From Theobroma cacao (lineage: Eukaryota; Streptophyta; Magnoliopsida; Malvales; Malvaceae), in NCBI RefSeq assembly GCF_000208745.1, contig NC_030853.1, forward strand, positions 3,621,987-3,685,986: a stretch of 64,000 bases of DNA, given 5' to 3'. The notes beneath the pieces are model-generated. The model was not told the DNA's origin. It saw nothing but the letters and a program-made list of their open reading frames with translations, and searched no databases. Shown here in pieces: positions 38,961 through 49,931 of the stretch. The position numbers were made by a program, and so were the translations under genes. Numbering within the stretch: the first letter of the stretch is position 1; each line of letters starts with the position of its first letter.

Positions 38961-39990
38961 AATTTTCAGATTATTAAGTGTCTTTTCTTGTTATTATCAT
39001 TTCAATAATAAATATATTAGACTAAAAACAAAAGTAAGTGGAGCCATATATTAGCTTTATGATCATTTCTTTCAAAAGTAGTTTGAGAAATAGCATCTGC
39101 AAGCAAGCCTAAAATGAAGGAAATCACTCCCATAAACAACACCTTCGTAAGGAAACTATATAATTATAATTATAATTGTAATTATAATATGAAAAAAGAG
39201 ACAACAAGAACATCTATCTTCTTAGGAAAGAAAAGCAACTATATATATATATGCAAAACAATGTACAAAAACCTTTACAAGAGGCTTGTAAGCTAACAAT
39301 AGTTTGACCCAAATCAAATAGAGCCCCTGTACAATATATGACAATTACAAAAGAAAGCCAGCTATTATAGACAAAATCATGACGGCAACATTTACACAAC
39401 ATTTAAGTACCTAGTAACAAAAACAAGTATACTATTTAATTGTACCAAGACAGCATATAAACCACACAATAAATCGTTGCAAATTCTCAAGCATTCTTAA
39501 TGCTTTCTTGAGTGGGCAAATCAGCAACCGAATTCAATCTATTGGGTTGCTTTTGGTGTGCAATTTCTTATGGCAATATGAACAAAATCAATGTTAGAAT
39601 TGCAAAAATAACGCTAAAGAAATATGATCATATTGCAAGTCACAATTTTTCTCACCAATAGTTGCATACTAGATATGAATGACCTTGAATCCCTATGCCC
39701 AGTTGCAACAAGTAATTGATTTGGCCTTTTAGCCTATTGAAAGATGCATGCACATCAAATCATCAAATATCCAAGCGGTAAAATCATAAAACGACAAGAC
39801 ATGAACAAGGATTAAATTGTCGCTCACCTTTATAACAGAATCTATTGTGGAGGAGCTATAGGTGTTAAAGTAGATAGGGTTTGATGTCTGTAGGCTGTTG
39901 TCCCTTTCCCCTTAGGGCTTGCATGCTTCAATTTCTATCTTAGGACAACAAAATCTTCTGAAATGAAGCCCTCCGTAGTTGCAGCAACAA
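38961..39990. other. Low-complexity intergenic stretch before the MULE remnant
   Basis: AT-rich with TA/AATTAT repeats near 39160-39250. Part of 39480-39990 may belong to the MULE 3' end. No terminal inverted repeat was identified. No gene seen. Confidence 0.4.
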
Positions 39991-40499
39991 ATTGGTTTCT
40001 TTTAGTAGCCTTCATTTTTTTCCTCTTCTTGACAACTATTGATGCAATGGACCTACCAGCATCTTCACTTGCACTAGCAACAGCTTCACTTGGTGCACCA
40101 GCAGCAGCTTCACTTGGTGCACCAGTAGTAGCTTCACTTGCTCTACTAGCAGAAGATTTTCTCTTTTGACTTTGACTTTTTTGTGTGCTTGTTTAACCCT
40201 AGACATAAAAATTAAAAAAAGTAAGTAGCAATATAAATAATAACTAAATCAAGCAACAAGATACATAATAGATAACACTTACATGGCACATAGGACAATT
40301 TGACCTATTGTGTCCTTTTTGACGACAAATCAAGCATTTCATTATCCTTCAAACCCTTGACATTTTTTTCTTTGGCCCTTCACCTTATTCTCTTCTCTTT
40401 TCCTTCTTCGATCGTCTAGCAGATCTCTTTACATATGGAGGTAAGACAACCTCCACATTTCGTTGAGGCCAGAATATTGGGCCTCTGACAGGATGGAGC

Positions 40500-40504
40500 A
40501 GTTG
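40500..40504. repeat. Target-site duplication AGTTG (left)
   Basis: Matches 43007-43011 exactly and flanks the solo LTR. Confidence 0.85.
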
Positions 40505-41725
40505 TGTGAGACCTCGACCTCTATAGCCCTGTAATTAGGCGTAGACACGATAACACGGGTCAGGGGTAATTTCATCATTTCTTTAATGAGCCCTTAGAAG
40601 TAGGCTTTTCAAACAATATTAAGGAATAAGTAGGCCTAAGGCATAAATGAATGATGAAAATAAGGGTAAAAGAATGAAGGAAATAAAAATAATGATGATT
40701 TCCAAAGTAGGGGTAAAATGGTCATTTTTTATCTTGAGTCAAAATTTTTAAGTTTTCGTGAACTCGAGCATTTCTAGACCATTCTGGACTTTGTTTCAGT
40801 GTAAAAAGAGTAAAAAGATTACACAAAGGATTGAAGGAGAACAGGCTAACTTGTTAAGGGCATTTTCGTAATTTAAATAGAGATTGGATAAGCTCTAGCT
40901 ATAAATATCAATTTCTTCCAGCAGCTTCTTCTTTCCATCTCACGTTTCTTCATCCTCCATGGAAGTTCTCTTCAAGCTTCCATAACTCTCTCAAGTTAGT
41001 CTCAAATTTCATGCTTTTGTGCACCTTTTCACTAGCCCTTTATGCTCTTTTACTCTTTCACCTTAAAATCCTCCAAAGTCTTAAACTAATACTTTCTCTC
41101 ACTAGCTAGGTGTTTTAGAGAGAGAAAAAAAGACTCTATAATAGTTTGAGAATTCTTAAGGAGAAATCCAATTACAATTTAGCAAGGTGAGTGTTGAAAT
41201 TGAGTTGATATTTTAGTTGTTGATAATGTCTAGTAATTTGATTTGTGAGTGTTTTATTGTTGAGATTGTTTAATCATTTTTAGTATGACTAGAGTAGTGC
41301 AAATAATAGCCATTTAATGGTAGTTGGAAGCTAGTAGGAATGACTAGTAGAACTCAATTTAGAAAATAGCTTTGGAATAGTATTAATGCCAAGTTGGGTT
41401 GATGGTGATGATGCTAATGTGATGATAGGTTCCAACGAAGCCCCACCACCCCATTTGTACCATTAGAGGAAGTTGGAGTTGAGTAAAGATTTAACGAATA
41501 CTGGTGAGTGAACTTGCATTTCAAAATATCTTTGGGAAATGTAGATGTATTTTGGGTGAAACATTTGAATGATTTTATCCAACTTTTCTTTAAAAATATA
41601 CCTGGGAACAAGCTTTTGGTGAAATGTTTTTATCTTGTGAAAATGTGCCATATAAATGGTTCATGTGTTATCACAATATGTTGATATGTATAATATGCAT
41701 TGGATGTTCCTTTTTGTGTGATAAT

Positions 41726-41853
41726 GATGACCCAGCTATGTGCGGTGTGGGAGTGCACATGAGCTGATGATGACTCAGCTATGTGCACTGTGGGAGTGCA
41801 CATGAGCAGATGATGACCCAGTTATATGCGAGTAAGGAGTGCACATGAGCTGA
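41726..41853. repeat. ~44-bp tandem repeat, three copies, in the solo LTR
   Basis: Each unit reads GATGAC(C/T)CAG(C/T)TAT, then a variable GTG-rich part, then GGAGTGCACATGAGC. The copies begin near 41726, 41768 and 41811. Confidence 0.8.
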
Positions 41854-41881
41854 TATGGTGAGATGGTATGTATGATGATGT

Positions 41882-41884
41882 GTG

Positions 41885-41919
<35 letters not shown>
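41882..41919. repeat. TA/GT microsatellite in the solo LTR
   Basis: A short TATATATG stretch leading into about 12 GT units. Confidence 0.9.
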
Positions 41920-43006
41920 TATAGAAAATTCATGAGTATGGTATATGATTGTAATACGTGTGAATCTTGCATGTTGAACCTTGGAAATTTCTAAACATGT
42001 TCAAGTTGATTTTGTCTTTGCAGCTAAATGGCCTTTTCTTGATAGAATGAAAACTTGTTGTTGGTGTCTTATTTCTCGCTGCAGCGAAAAACTCTCGGGT
42101 TTGGAGGGTTACATTGGCTTGATTCTCGCTGCAGCGAGAAACATTTTTTCTTGCTTACCTCCTTGTTTGGTTGCTGCCTTATTTTTCACTTTTTTAGCAC
42201 CATAGTTGATCATGGACTTCCAACATCAAGGAACTAATTAATTAAGTTTGAAATGAGGAGTTTTAGTGAGAAACCCTCGGCCAATTGATAGTTTGAACCA
42301 AATTTCGCTGCAGCGAGGACTCGTCGTTTGACTTGACTTGACTTGCTTGAATACTATTAAAGTTTTCACTCTTCAAATCCCTTGTTGTGCTTGGACCATT
42401 TTCGTCAAGTGATTAACTCATTAAGAGTTTAATGAGGGGTTTTAATTAGAACTAAACTAAATTGCATAGTTTTTGAAAATAAATGCATCATGTTTACTTT
42501 AAATTTTCTTTATCATTTGCTTGTTCCATTCTTTTATTCACTCACTGGGTTTATACTCACCGTTTTTAATTTCATGTTTTCAGATCAAGAGACAGTCGGT
42601 AACTAGGTCGAGGTTCTCGTAGATTCGTATCCTTGGTAGGTATCTTGGCATTTCGTAGCCGCACCTTCACCTTGGTCACTTCGTTGAAAGCCTAGAGTCA
42701 TTTTTGTTGTAAATACGTAATGTGATGTAAAGTACTAAGATGTATGCCTTAGACCATATATGTATATTTTGATTGGTACAGTCACCATGAGTGGCATTAG
42801 TTAATGTTATTTTGGGCTAATATAAATGCAGTTTTGATTGTTATAATTTACTATTAAAGTACTGAAGGATTGAGATTATGAGATGTAAATGTAAAAACAG
42901 TTGACGGAATGATGGGCAGGATTATATAAATAGGCTTGCTTGGGCTTTGTGGGCTACATCCATTGGGCCCATGCACTGGTTATAGCCCGAAAATTGGGTC
43001 GTGACA

Positions 43007-43011
43007 AGTTG
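43007..43011. repeat. Target-site duplication AGTTG (right)
   Basis: Matches 40500-40504 exactly and flanks the solo LTR. Confidence 0.85.
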
Positions 43012-43404
43012 TTCATAAGCCTTAAGGTATTCAGTCTTTTTAAAATAATCTACTAAGTACTTTATAGGATCTTCTCCCTCATAATAGATAGCACTGATGG
43101 CATGCTGGCATGGCACTCCACTGATGTCCCAAGCTCGACAACTACATGTCGCATGCTGCAAAGATATCGCATAACTTTCCCTTACCAGATGCTGATACGA
43201 AATGAACATAGTATTTTCAAGACAACCAACCACATCATGCAGCTTGCTAAGAAACCACATCCACGAGTCTTTGTCTTCAACATAGCCTATGCCAAATGCA
43301 ATTAGATATATGCACTCATTCGCATCTTTGCAATCAACGACAAATAGAACACCCTTGAACCTGCCTTTCAGATGCGTCGCATCAATTGCAACCATAGAAC
43401 GCAT
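43012..43404 (-). pseudogene. MULE transposase core with internal deletion and SWIM finger
   Basis: The open stretch reads MVAIDATHLKGRFKGVLF (first catalytic Asp region), then YVEDKDSWMWFLSKLHDVVG, and then goes almost directly to ATCSCRAWDISGVPCQHA, a SWIM zinc finger (CxCx(n)CxH). In intact MULE transposases well over 100 residues, including the third catalytic acidic residue, lie between WFL and the SWIM finger. They are missing here, so the protein could not be active. The reading frame beyond 43012 is LTR sequence, because the solo LTR inserted within YEQLV. Confidence 0.8.
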
Positions 43405-44149
43405 AACATCCCTAAACCCTTGGGTACAAGCCCTATATGACTAGAAACAATATTTGAATCTTTGTGCCTTATCAGTAACCACCGCAATGACTGTGTCGAG
43501 ATTTTCTCTTTCCAACATATAAAAACACAAGGGTAGTAGTTAAAATGACTCCTCTAGGGGATCGAAAACAAGCCTTTTTGCATACTCCTTCGCTTGTCAA
43601 GCCTTAACATATAAGCATTCCAATCCCCACTAAACCCTCATCTCACCAATTATGTCCTTAGGTCTTAATGCTATTCCATTAGCTTGAAGCTTGTGTGACA
43701 TAAGTTCAAAAATTATCTTCGCACTTACAGTTCAAAATTGCCCTTGCAAACCATCGACAGTACACATGTGTATTTTGTGAAACGTTTGAACTTGCCAATA
43801 TTCTCCTTCAGGTAACTTCATTGCACGCACACTGAACTTGCATGCCTTGTCCTTGCAACCAACCTCAAAACGACCTTTACATAACCTTTCTACTTTTATC
43901 TTAAACTGCTATTTTAGAGCCAATATGTTCAAAACTCGTTTCAACTCAACCTTCGAGGAAAACATTCTTCCTTTGTATAAGTGATCATCGGCACATGTTG
44001 ACTCATCAATGTTAATTGTTTGGAAGGATAACCTTTTTGCACCTAGAATTAGCCACGTACGAGATATCCCTGCACTTCCCCTAATAACTATCATCGAGTA
44101 ATGTCTCAAGCAAATGAATCCCGTTCTCACCAACGATGGGGTTATTGTA

Positions 44150-45600
44150 TATGGGGTTGATAATTCTATAATATAGAGTTATTTAGGCTTAACTTTGATA
44201 GTAATTTAGCTTAGTTCTTGTAGTAATGTATAAAAGTTAGTAAGTTTTATTTAAATATTTTAAATTAGTTAATTTATGTGAATCAATCTAATCTTAGTTA
44301 ATTTTTTGCTAAATTTGGTGCTAATGTGGTTAATATAGGTTGTTATTGATTTATTTGTGCTTTTGTAGGTGTTTAATGAAAGAAGAATTTTAGTGGAAGA
44401 AGAAGAGCAATTTTAAGGTGCAGACTTCCATTGCATATGTTTTGGTATTTTGGCCATAAATCTCTCTACAGAGCTTCAAATGGGATGATTCTTGAGTCAT
44501 TAGAAATATAAGGGAAAAAGATACAACTTTTGTGTTTACCACTTCACCCAGTTCGGCTTGAAAGGTGGTAAAAAATTTTGTCAAAGTTGAAGCACTATAG
44601 TAGTCCTAGAGCAATTGCAATTTCTGTTAATTAATTGGGCAAGACTGTGGCCCACATAGTCTGTTGAGGAAATCCTAGCTGAAATTGACTTCTTTCTTCA
44701 TCCAACTTAGCCTAACTTCAAAGCCTTATAAAAACAACATTTCAAAAAAGAACGAGACACCAGATTGACAACTAAGATTCAAGCCGCAAAATCATTGAAG
44801 CTGAGAAAAATTTGAAAGATTAAAGAAGATTTGAAGATCAAGAATACAATCCTTGGTTTTTTTTCTATATTTTTGTTATTCTCTTATTTTCTTGGTTTTG
44901 TTTTTAATGTTTAAATTTTATTTGATGATAATGTGTGACTTGATGGGGAACTAAATTATTAATCTAATATTATGATTGAACTCAATATATTGTCTGATTT
45001 ATTTATCTTTCTTTTGTTTATATTTGATAGATTTAAGTTGTTTATTTTATTCTGTTCTTAATGCTTCTAGTTGACTGCCACCAATTAGATTGAATTGGAA
45101 ATCTAGGTTAAACCTTGACGAAAGAAATTTAGGCAGACCTTGAATAGAATAACATATGATCAAATGCATATAGGGTAGACATACACCTATAAGCCATACA
45201 TAGCTTAAATTACAGTACGAACTTAATGAATCTTTCTTTAATTTAATTTGCATAGACATATAGTAAATTAATTGAGAAATGTATTTTTATGAGAAACTCG
45301 ACAAAGACTTGTAAATAATTTAAGACTTTAGGTTAACAACTTAATCTATTAAACTGAGTTAAGAGAGAGAGACAATAATCAGATGCAATATTGAAGGACA
45401 TCATAATCTTAGGTCTGGTAATCACTAAAAGCTAATAAAATAATTTTGTTGATTAGTTTTAATTTTAATTTTAATTGTTTAAATAAAATTAAGGTGTGTT
45501 AATTTTAGTAGTTAACAGTAAGAGTTAACTCAATACTCTGTGAGATTGACATTCTACTAATCACTATAGTATCTTTGCAATACGTATACTTATGTGGGTA
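44150..45600 (+). mobile_element. LTR-like insertion in the MULE (boundaries approximate)
   Basis: MULE-like protein sequence stops near 45640 and resumes near 44135. The DNA between has no MULE similarity. A possible left end is TGATAATTCTATAATATAG at 44158. The right end near 45510-45610 has CTCTGTGAGATTGACATTCT, which resembles the GTGGGATTCGACC-type block near the 3' end of some plant LTRs. A target duplication was not found, so the limits and class are uncertain. Confidence 0.4.
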
Positions 45601-46479
45601 GAAAATTAAACAACAAAAGTCATCACACTGAACATCTCCTATATCAACACCTCCAATAAGTTTCGTTTCGCCTTCAACATTATTGCAAATTAGAATGTCA
45701 CTGTCATAAAGCCATTCATCATCTAAACTGTCATCATGCCATTCATCGGGTCCGTCATCTGAATTGTCATCAAATCTATCTTCACTAGTAGGGAACAAAT
45801 CCTCATTTCCCTCATCAGACAGTATCATCCTTGAGCATCGTAGTGTCATCATCCAACGTCGTAGTGTTGTCCTCAAGTGTCATAGTCTCATTTGAAAATG
45901 ATATTGCACCCTCTACAGTTTCACCCGATCGTTGCGTTTATTGGATAAAAGCAAGTAATCGGTATAGTGTGTGATCGGAATTATGCAACCAACTATTCTG
46001 TGAATGTCCTGTGTCTACGGGGCTGTACAAACTCTTGTGCATCCGTCAATTGTCATTGTTGTGGGTTATGGACCGAATGCTGTGGTATATGTGAAGTACT
46101 GTAAATCTCATTTTGATTGAGCTGATTACCATGTTGTACAACTTCTTCATGTGATATAACATTTGTATGATGTCCCTTAATGTTGACATACACTGCTGGA
46201 ACATTCCTCAGTTCTAGTAGAATTAATGCAACATTCTCATCGTCCTTGATAATTGGGCATGATAGCTCTCCGGGTGTATTGTTCAATGATATAACCCAAT
46301 CTCGTGAATTTTTGAGTTTACCCCAACAACATCTTCAATTAGCTTCATCAAGCCCGCAAATGACAAATCACTCTTAACCTCTCGCATTCATGACTCACCA
46401 CCCTTGTAAATGCCATCCACCCACTGACCACCATGTTTTATCACAAGTCACACAATTGAAACTCCACTAAAATTTTGAA

Positions 46480-46846
46480 AACAAAAAATTTGTCAGTCAT
46501 TTTACACATTACATGCTATGTTCTAAAATTTGTCAGTCATGTTGTTATACGTCAGATACAAAAAATGTTACACACCATGTTCAATAAAAATGTTACACGC
46601 CATGTGCTAACACATGTTATTTCAATATTTTTTTTACACACCATGTGCATTAGAGATGCATGGCATGTAATAACTCTGGGCAATGTTTCTAATCCATGTT
46701 GTAATTTACACAAAAAGTTTCAGAAATTAATGTGTTGCAGCAATAAACTCAATAACATACCTTGATGTCATCTCTGCTATAAGGTTTGTTTATCGACGAC
46801 GATATGGCCAAATGCCAATAGATAGACCACAACACGATCATGATGG
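46480..46846. other. Intergenic stretch with short direct repeats
   Basis: Between the MULE N-terminal remnant and the 63-bp repeat. It contains repeated AAATTTGTCAGTCAT (46487, 46527) and AAAATGTTACAC(A/G)CCATG (46561, 46589), perhaps part of the MULE terminal region. No gene seen. Confidence 0.4.
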
Positions 46847-47493
46847 TGCTCAATAGAGAGTTGACAGAGCTGATACAATTTAGAGAGCTAAGAGAGTTGA
46901 TGACGATGGTGCTCAATAGAAAGTTGACAGAGCTGATACAAAGAGCGCTAAGAGAGCTGATGACGATGGTGCTCAATAGAGAGTTGATAGAGCTGATACA
47001 AATCAAAGAGCTAAGAGAGCTGATAATAATGGTGCTTAACAGAGAGTTGACAGAGCTGATACAGTTTAGAGAGTTGAGAGAGTTAAGCAAGCTGAGTAGC
47101 TGAGCATTTATTTTCTCTATGACGGGAGGGAGATATCAAGAGATTAATTTGTCAAGATGTTTTTAAAAGTATTTTGATCTACTCATGTTTGTTTTTGGGT
47201 ATAAATAGAGAGTTGACAGAGTTGATACAGTTCAAAGAGCTAAGAGAGCTGATAACAATGGTGCTCAACAAAGAGTTGATAGAGTTGATACAGTTCAAAG
47301 AGCTAAGAGAGTTGATAACAATGGTGCTCAACATAATGTTGACAAAGTTGATACAGTTCAGAGAGCTGAGAGAGTTGAGCAAACTAAATAGCTGAGCATT
47401 TATTTTCTTTATGACGGTAGAGAGATATCAAGAGATTAATTTGTCAAGATATTTTTAAAAGTATTTTGATCTACTCATGTTTGTTTTTGGGTA
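46847..47493. repeat. 63-bp tandem repeat with a higher-order ~295-bp duplication
   Basis: Block 1 (46847-47101) has four units and block 2 (47203-47392) three. Each unit is 60 or 63 bp, of the form GTGCTCAATAGAGAGTTGAC, then AGAGCTGATACA, then AGAGCTAAGAGAGTTGAT. Each block is followed by the same unique sequence, GCTGAGCATTTATTTTCT... to ...GTTTTTGGGTATAAA, at 47096-47205 and 47390-47497, so the whole block was duplicated. Because units are multiples of three, both strands stay open: plus reads a repeated RELTELIQFRELREL-like peptide and minus a Ser/Leu/Ile-rich one. No start context, splice sites or homology support a real gene. Confidence 0.8.
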
Positions 47494-48067
47494 TAAACAA
47501 ATAATTTTATATGAATGATTATTTTTAAAATCACTTCATGAAAAGAGTTATTTTTCAAAATTTTTCTTATTTAAATTCACATTTATGATTTTTGTTTGTA
47601 GGACGTGGTAGGAAAGGACGAAGGAAAGGTTGCCATTTTTGAAAAAGAAAACAAGGTCTGAAACAAAAGGGTCAGATGAAATCTTTTAGGAAAAAGAATT
47701 ATAACAGATAGAAAATATGCTCTGACCAAATACGACCCTCCTGGTCTTTAGCGATGGCACTGGCCTTTTATCTATCAATATAATTCAAATGTCCTTAAAA
47801 GATTCATCTTCACTGCTTAGCCTTATAGGCCTTTTGGTTTCATCATTTTAGAGAATAGAATTCAAATTCTTTCGATGCACAAGATCCATAAGTTATGGCA
47901 AGTGCAGAGCATACTCGAAGGATCTGATCTCTGTTAAGGGGCTGAGGATAATTTGTTATAGTAACCCTTAGGAAAGAGGAGAAGAGTTTTAGAAGAGCAT
48001 GTTTAGAAAACACACGAGGAATTTTATTTCTGGAAGTAGTTTTGCCTCTTTTACATGAAATCCTTTG

Positions 48068-48242
48068 CTTTTATAGGCAGAAGATTGGACACGATAAACT
48101 TTTTACAGTAGGGTTGGATAAGCATTACAGACTCTAAACTTTTTACAGTAGTTGGATAAGCATTATAGACTCCAATAATTATACTAACAGACAAACCTAT
48201 ATTGGTCAAACACAATAATTATACTAGCAGACAAACCTATAT
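48068..48242 (-). promoter_or_regulatory. Pararetrovirus intergenic promoter-like region with two paired duplications
   Basis: TATAAAAG lies at 48075-48068 (minus strand), downstream of the polyprotein end, where caulimovirids place the promoter for full-length RNA. Just upstream of it are two tandem pairs. AAACTTTTTACAGTAG plus the following GTTGGATAAGCATTA occurs at 48097 and 48137. AATAATTATACTA(A/G)CAGAC, then AAACCTATAT, occurs at about 48173 and 48213. The repeats sit about 20-170 bp upstream of the TATA box. Activity is not shown by the sequence. Confidence 0.5.
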
Positions 48243-48854
48243 GATAGAGTCTTTGTTCATAGTTTGTCTTTGGGTCCGAGGTGAGATTGAGCTCAATTAT
48301 TTTTTGCTATTTTCTCTCTTTATAGATATTATTGTGGTGAAATAAGTCTTCTGGTTCTTCGTCATAATGTCCACCACATGTTTGACAAAGTGGTTTAGAA
48401 GACGTAGCTTTATCTTTTGACTATGGTCTAGAAGAGCGTGTGGTTTTGTCTTCAGATGTCTTTATGGAGAGCTATGCAATTTTGTCTTCGTTAATTTCTT
48501 CTCCATAATCCCATGGATCTTGGGACCACTCATGAGAGTCTGGTATTCCTTCATTGTATTCTTTTAATGCTGCCATTATTTGGTTGTGGTAGGGTCCAGG
48601 TCTTTCTGGGGCATAGTCTCATGACATTTCTATTTTTGATGAAGGTCAGATATGATCTGGGATGATATTGTTGTGTTGGCAGATTCTTCTTTGAAATTCT
48701 CGATATTGTTTGTCAAGTTCTTTGATGTTGCAAAGAAATGACTTGTAAGTCCAAGCAGAGGGAATAACACCAAGTTGGATAGCTTTTCCATGAGTGAGAA
48801 AATATTGTGGCTTGTAAAGGATAAAATGGTCATTTGGTTTTTTTTTCCTGCCTC

Positions 48855-49352
48855 TCAAATGACTAATTCTTTCCAATAGGAGAGAGGGTAGAACCATGTG
48901 AGCATATCAACAAAATTCTTTCGCCATGGTTCAATCTCTTGGTTGATTGCTTTTTCAATGAATTCTAAAAAATCCATGATGTGGAATTGTATACCTATGT
49001 GGTACTTATGGGTTAAGTACCAAAACATCCATTTTAATTCATCAGGAAATTCCATGAACTCATAATAAAAGGGATGGATAAAAGGGTATTTAGGATGAAG
49101 TCCAGAAAGTTTTAGGACAAGACCACCATATTTTCTGAAAAGTTCAATTTGGCATTCAAAAATCATTTGGTCAGTTTTTTGATGGAATGTTCCTTCTTGG
49201 ACTAATCTGAGGACTTTAGGAGGATAATTGGGATGAAGGTTTGTGGCTGTTGGGATAGAAGAGGAAGGAGTCCCTGAAATGTATGTACCTGGTTTTGGTG
49301 TAAAACTGGGAGGTGTTGGTTTTAATCTTGAGGGTCTTTGGTTAAACATCAA
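48855..49352 (-). pseudogene. Pararetroviral polyprotein C-terminal segment
   Basis: A 165-codon stretch downstream of RNase H. It has a Pro/Ser-rich start, then HPNYPPKVLRLVQEGTFHQK, FRKYGGLVLKLSGLHPKYPF, FPDELKWMFWYLTHKYHIGI and WRKNFVDMLTWFYPLS. I recognise it as the kind of segment following RNase H in petuvirus-like integrated sequences. Its biochemical role is not known to me, and no catalytic motif is evident. Confidence 0.55.
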
Positions 49353-49466
49353 GATTTTTTTCTCTTGAAAAGTTCTGGATAGGAAATCTACAAGATGATT
49401 CGTCTTTCCTTTAATGTGTTTGGTTTCAAAAGAGTATTTTGAAAACCATTCTACCCACCTTAGTAA

Positions 49467-49727
49467 CTAGGGATAAGAGACTGTCTTCTGTTTGAACTTA
49501 AGCATTTGAGGAAATAATGACATATCCATTTTTACTAGAAAATGATGGCCCATAAGATGAAATTCAAATTCTGTTATGGCCTTTTTGACTGCAAGGATTT
49601 CCTTGAAAGTGGAATGATAATGTAACTCTGAGTCTAAAAATTTTTCGCTTTTATATGCACAAAGATGTCTCTTATCTTGCTTTTCTTCTAGAAGAATTGC
49701 TCCCCAATATTTATCACTAACATCCAT
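49467..49727 (-). pseudogene. Pararetroviral RNase H fragment
   Basis: It has MDVSDKYWGAILLEE (first RNase H Asp), then SEKFLDSELHYHSTFKEILA (the conserved Glu), then HFLVKMDMSLFP (DM in place of the usual TD). It is flanked by in-frame stops on both sides, and the same frame continues the RT to its right. Confidence 0.75.
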
Positions 49728-49931
49728 TTAGAGAACTCTTTTACCATCAGAAAGGATCTGTAGGGGCTGTAAATTTTGAGTCCTTTGTTTGAGATCTTGT
49801 ATGGATCTTGTCTGAGCTGGTCTCCATTCTGGAAGATCTTTTTTGAGCATCTTTCTCAAAGGATTCGTCCATTTTGAAAGTCTGGGAATGAAGTCTCTGA
49901 GATAATTTATTATTCCAAGAAATTGTTGAAC

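Larger units (their letters stand above)
40505..43006 (+). mobile_element. Solo LTR of a Ty3/gypsy-type element (2502 bp)
   Basis: It begins TGTGAGACCTCGACC and ends GGGTCGTGACA, with the standard TG...CA ends. It is flanked by a perfect 5-bp target duplication, AGTTG at 40500-40504 and 43007-43011. The disrupted MULE transposase continues on both sides, which proves insertion. Inside are a three-copy tandem repeat (41726-41853), a GT microsatellite, three near-identical palindromes (42073, 42123, 42304), and a gypsy-LTR-like 3' part (CACTGGGTTTATACTCACCG at 42542-42561). No gag or pol is present, so it is a solo LTR left by recombination. The superfamily is inferred from LTR layout. Confidence 0.88.
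39990..46480 (-). mobile_element. Mutator-like element (MULE), decayed and twice interrupted
   Basis: On the minus strand the parts follow MuDR-type order. 46480-46050 is the N-terminal region (HGGQW-like and YKGGES-like). 45876-45620 is an acidic DEW-rich segment ending ETKLIGGVD. 44130-43440 is the MuDR N-domain (GRMFSSKVELKRVL, then CKDKACKFSVRA). 43404-43012 has transposase pieces and a SWIM zinc finger. After the solo LTR, 40499-40390 continues with LHPVRGPIFWP and a basic tail, and 40342-40283 encodes a CCHC knuckle (C-x2-C-x4-H-x4-C). Frames are broken at many places. The insertions are 40505-43006 and about 44.15-45.6 kb. Confidence 0.8.

Noticed and set aside
39963..40169. 68-codon plus-strand frame with a hydrophobic start and Ala/Ser repeats, resembling a signal peptide
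   Set aside because: It is the antisense of the MULE C-terminal repeat region, next to the CCHC knuckle.
46749..47382. Open frames of 60-110 codons on both strands
   Set aside because: They arise from a tandem repeat whose unit is a multiple of three; no gene signals or homologues.
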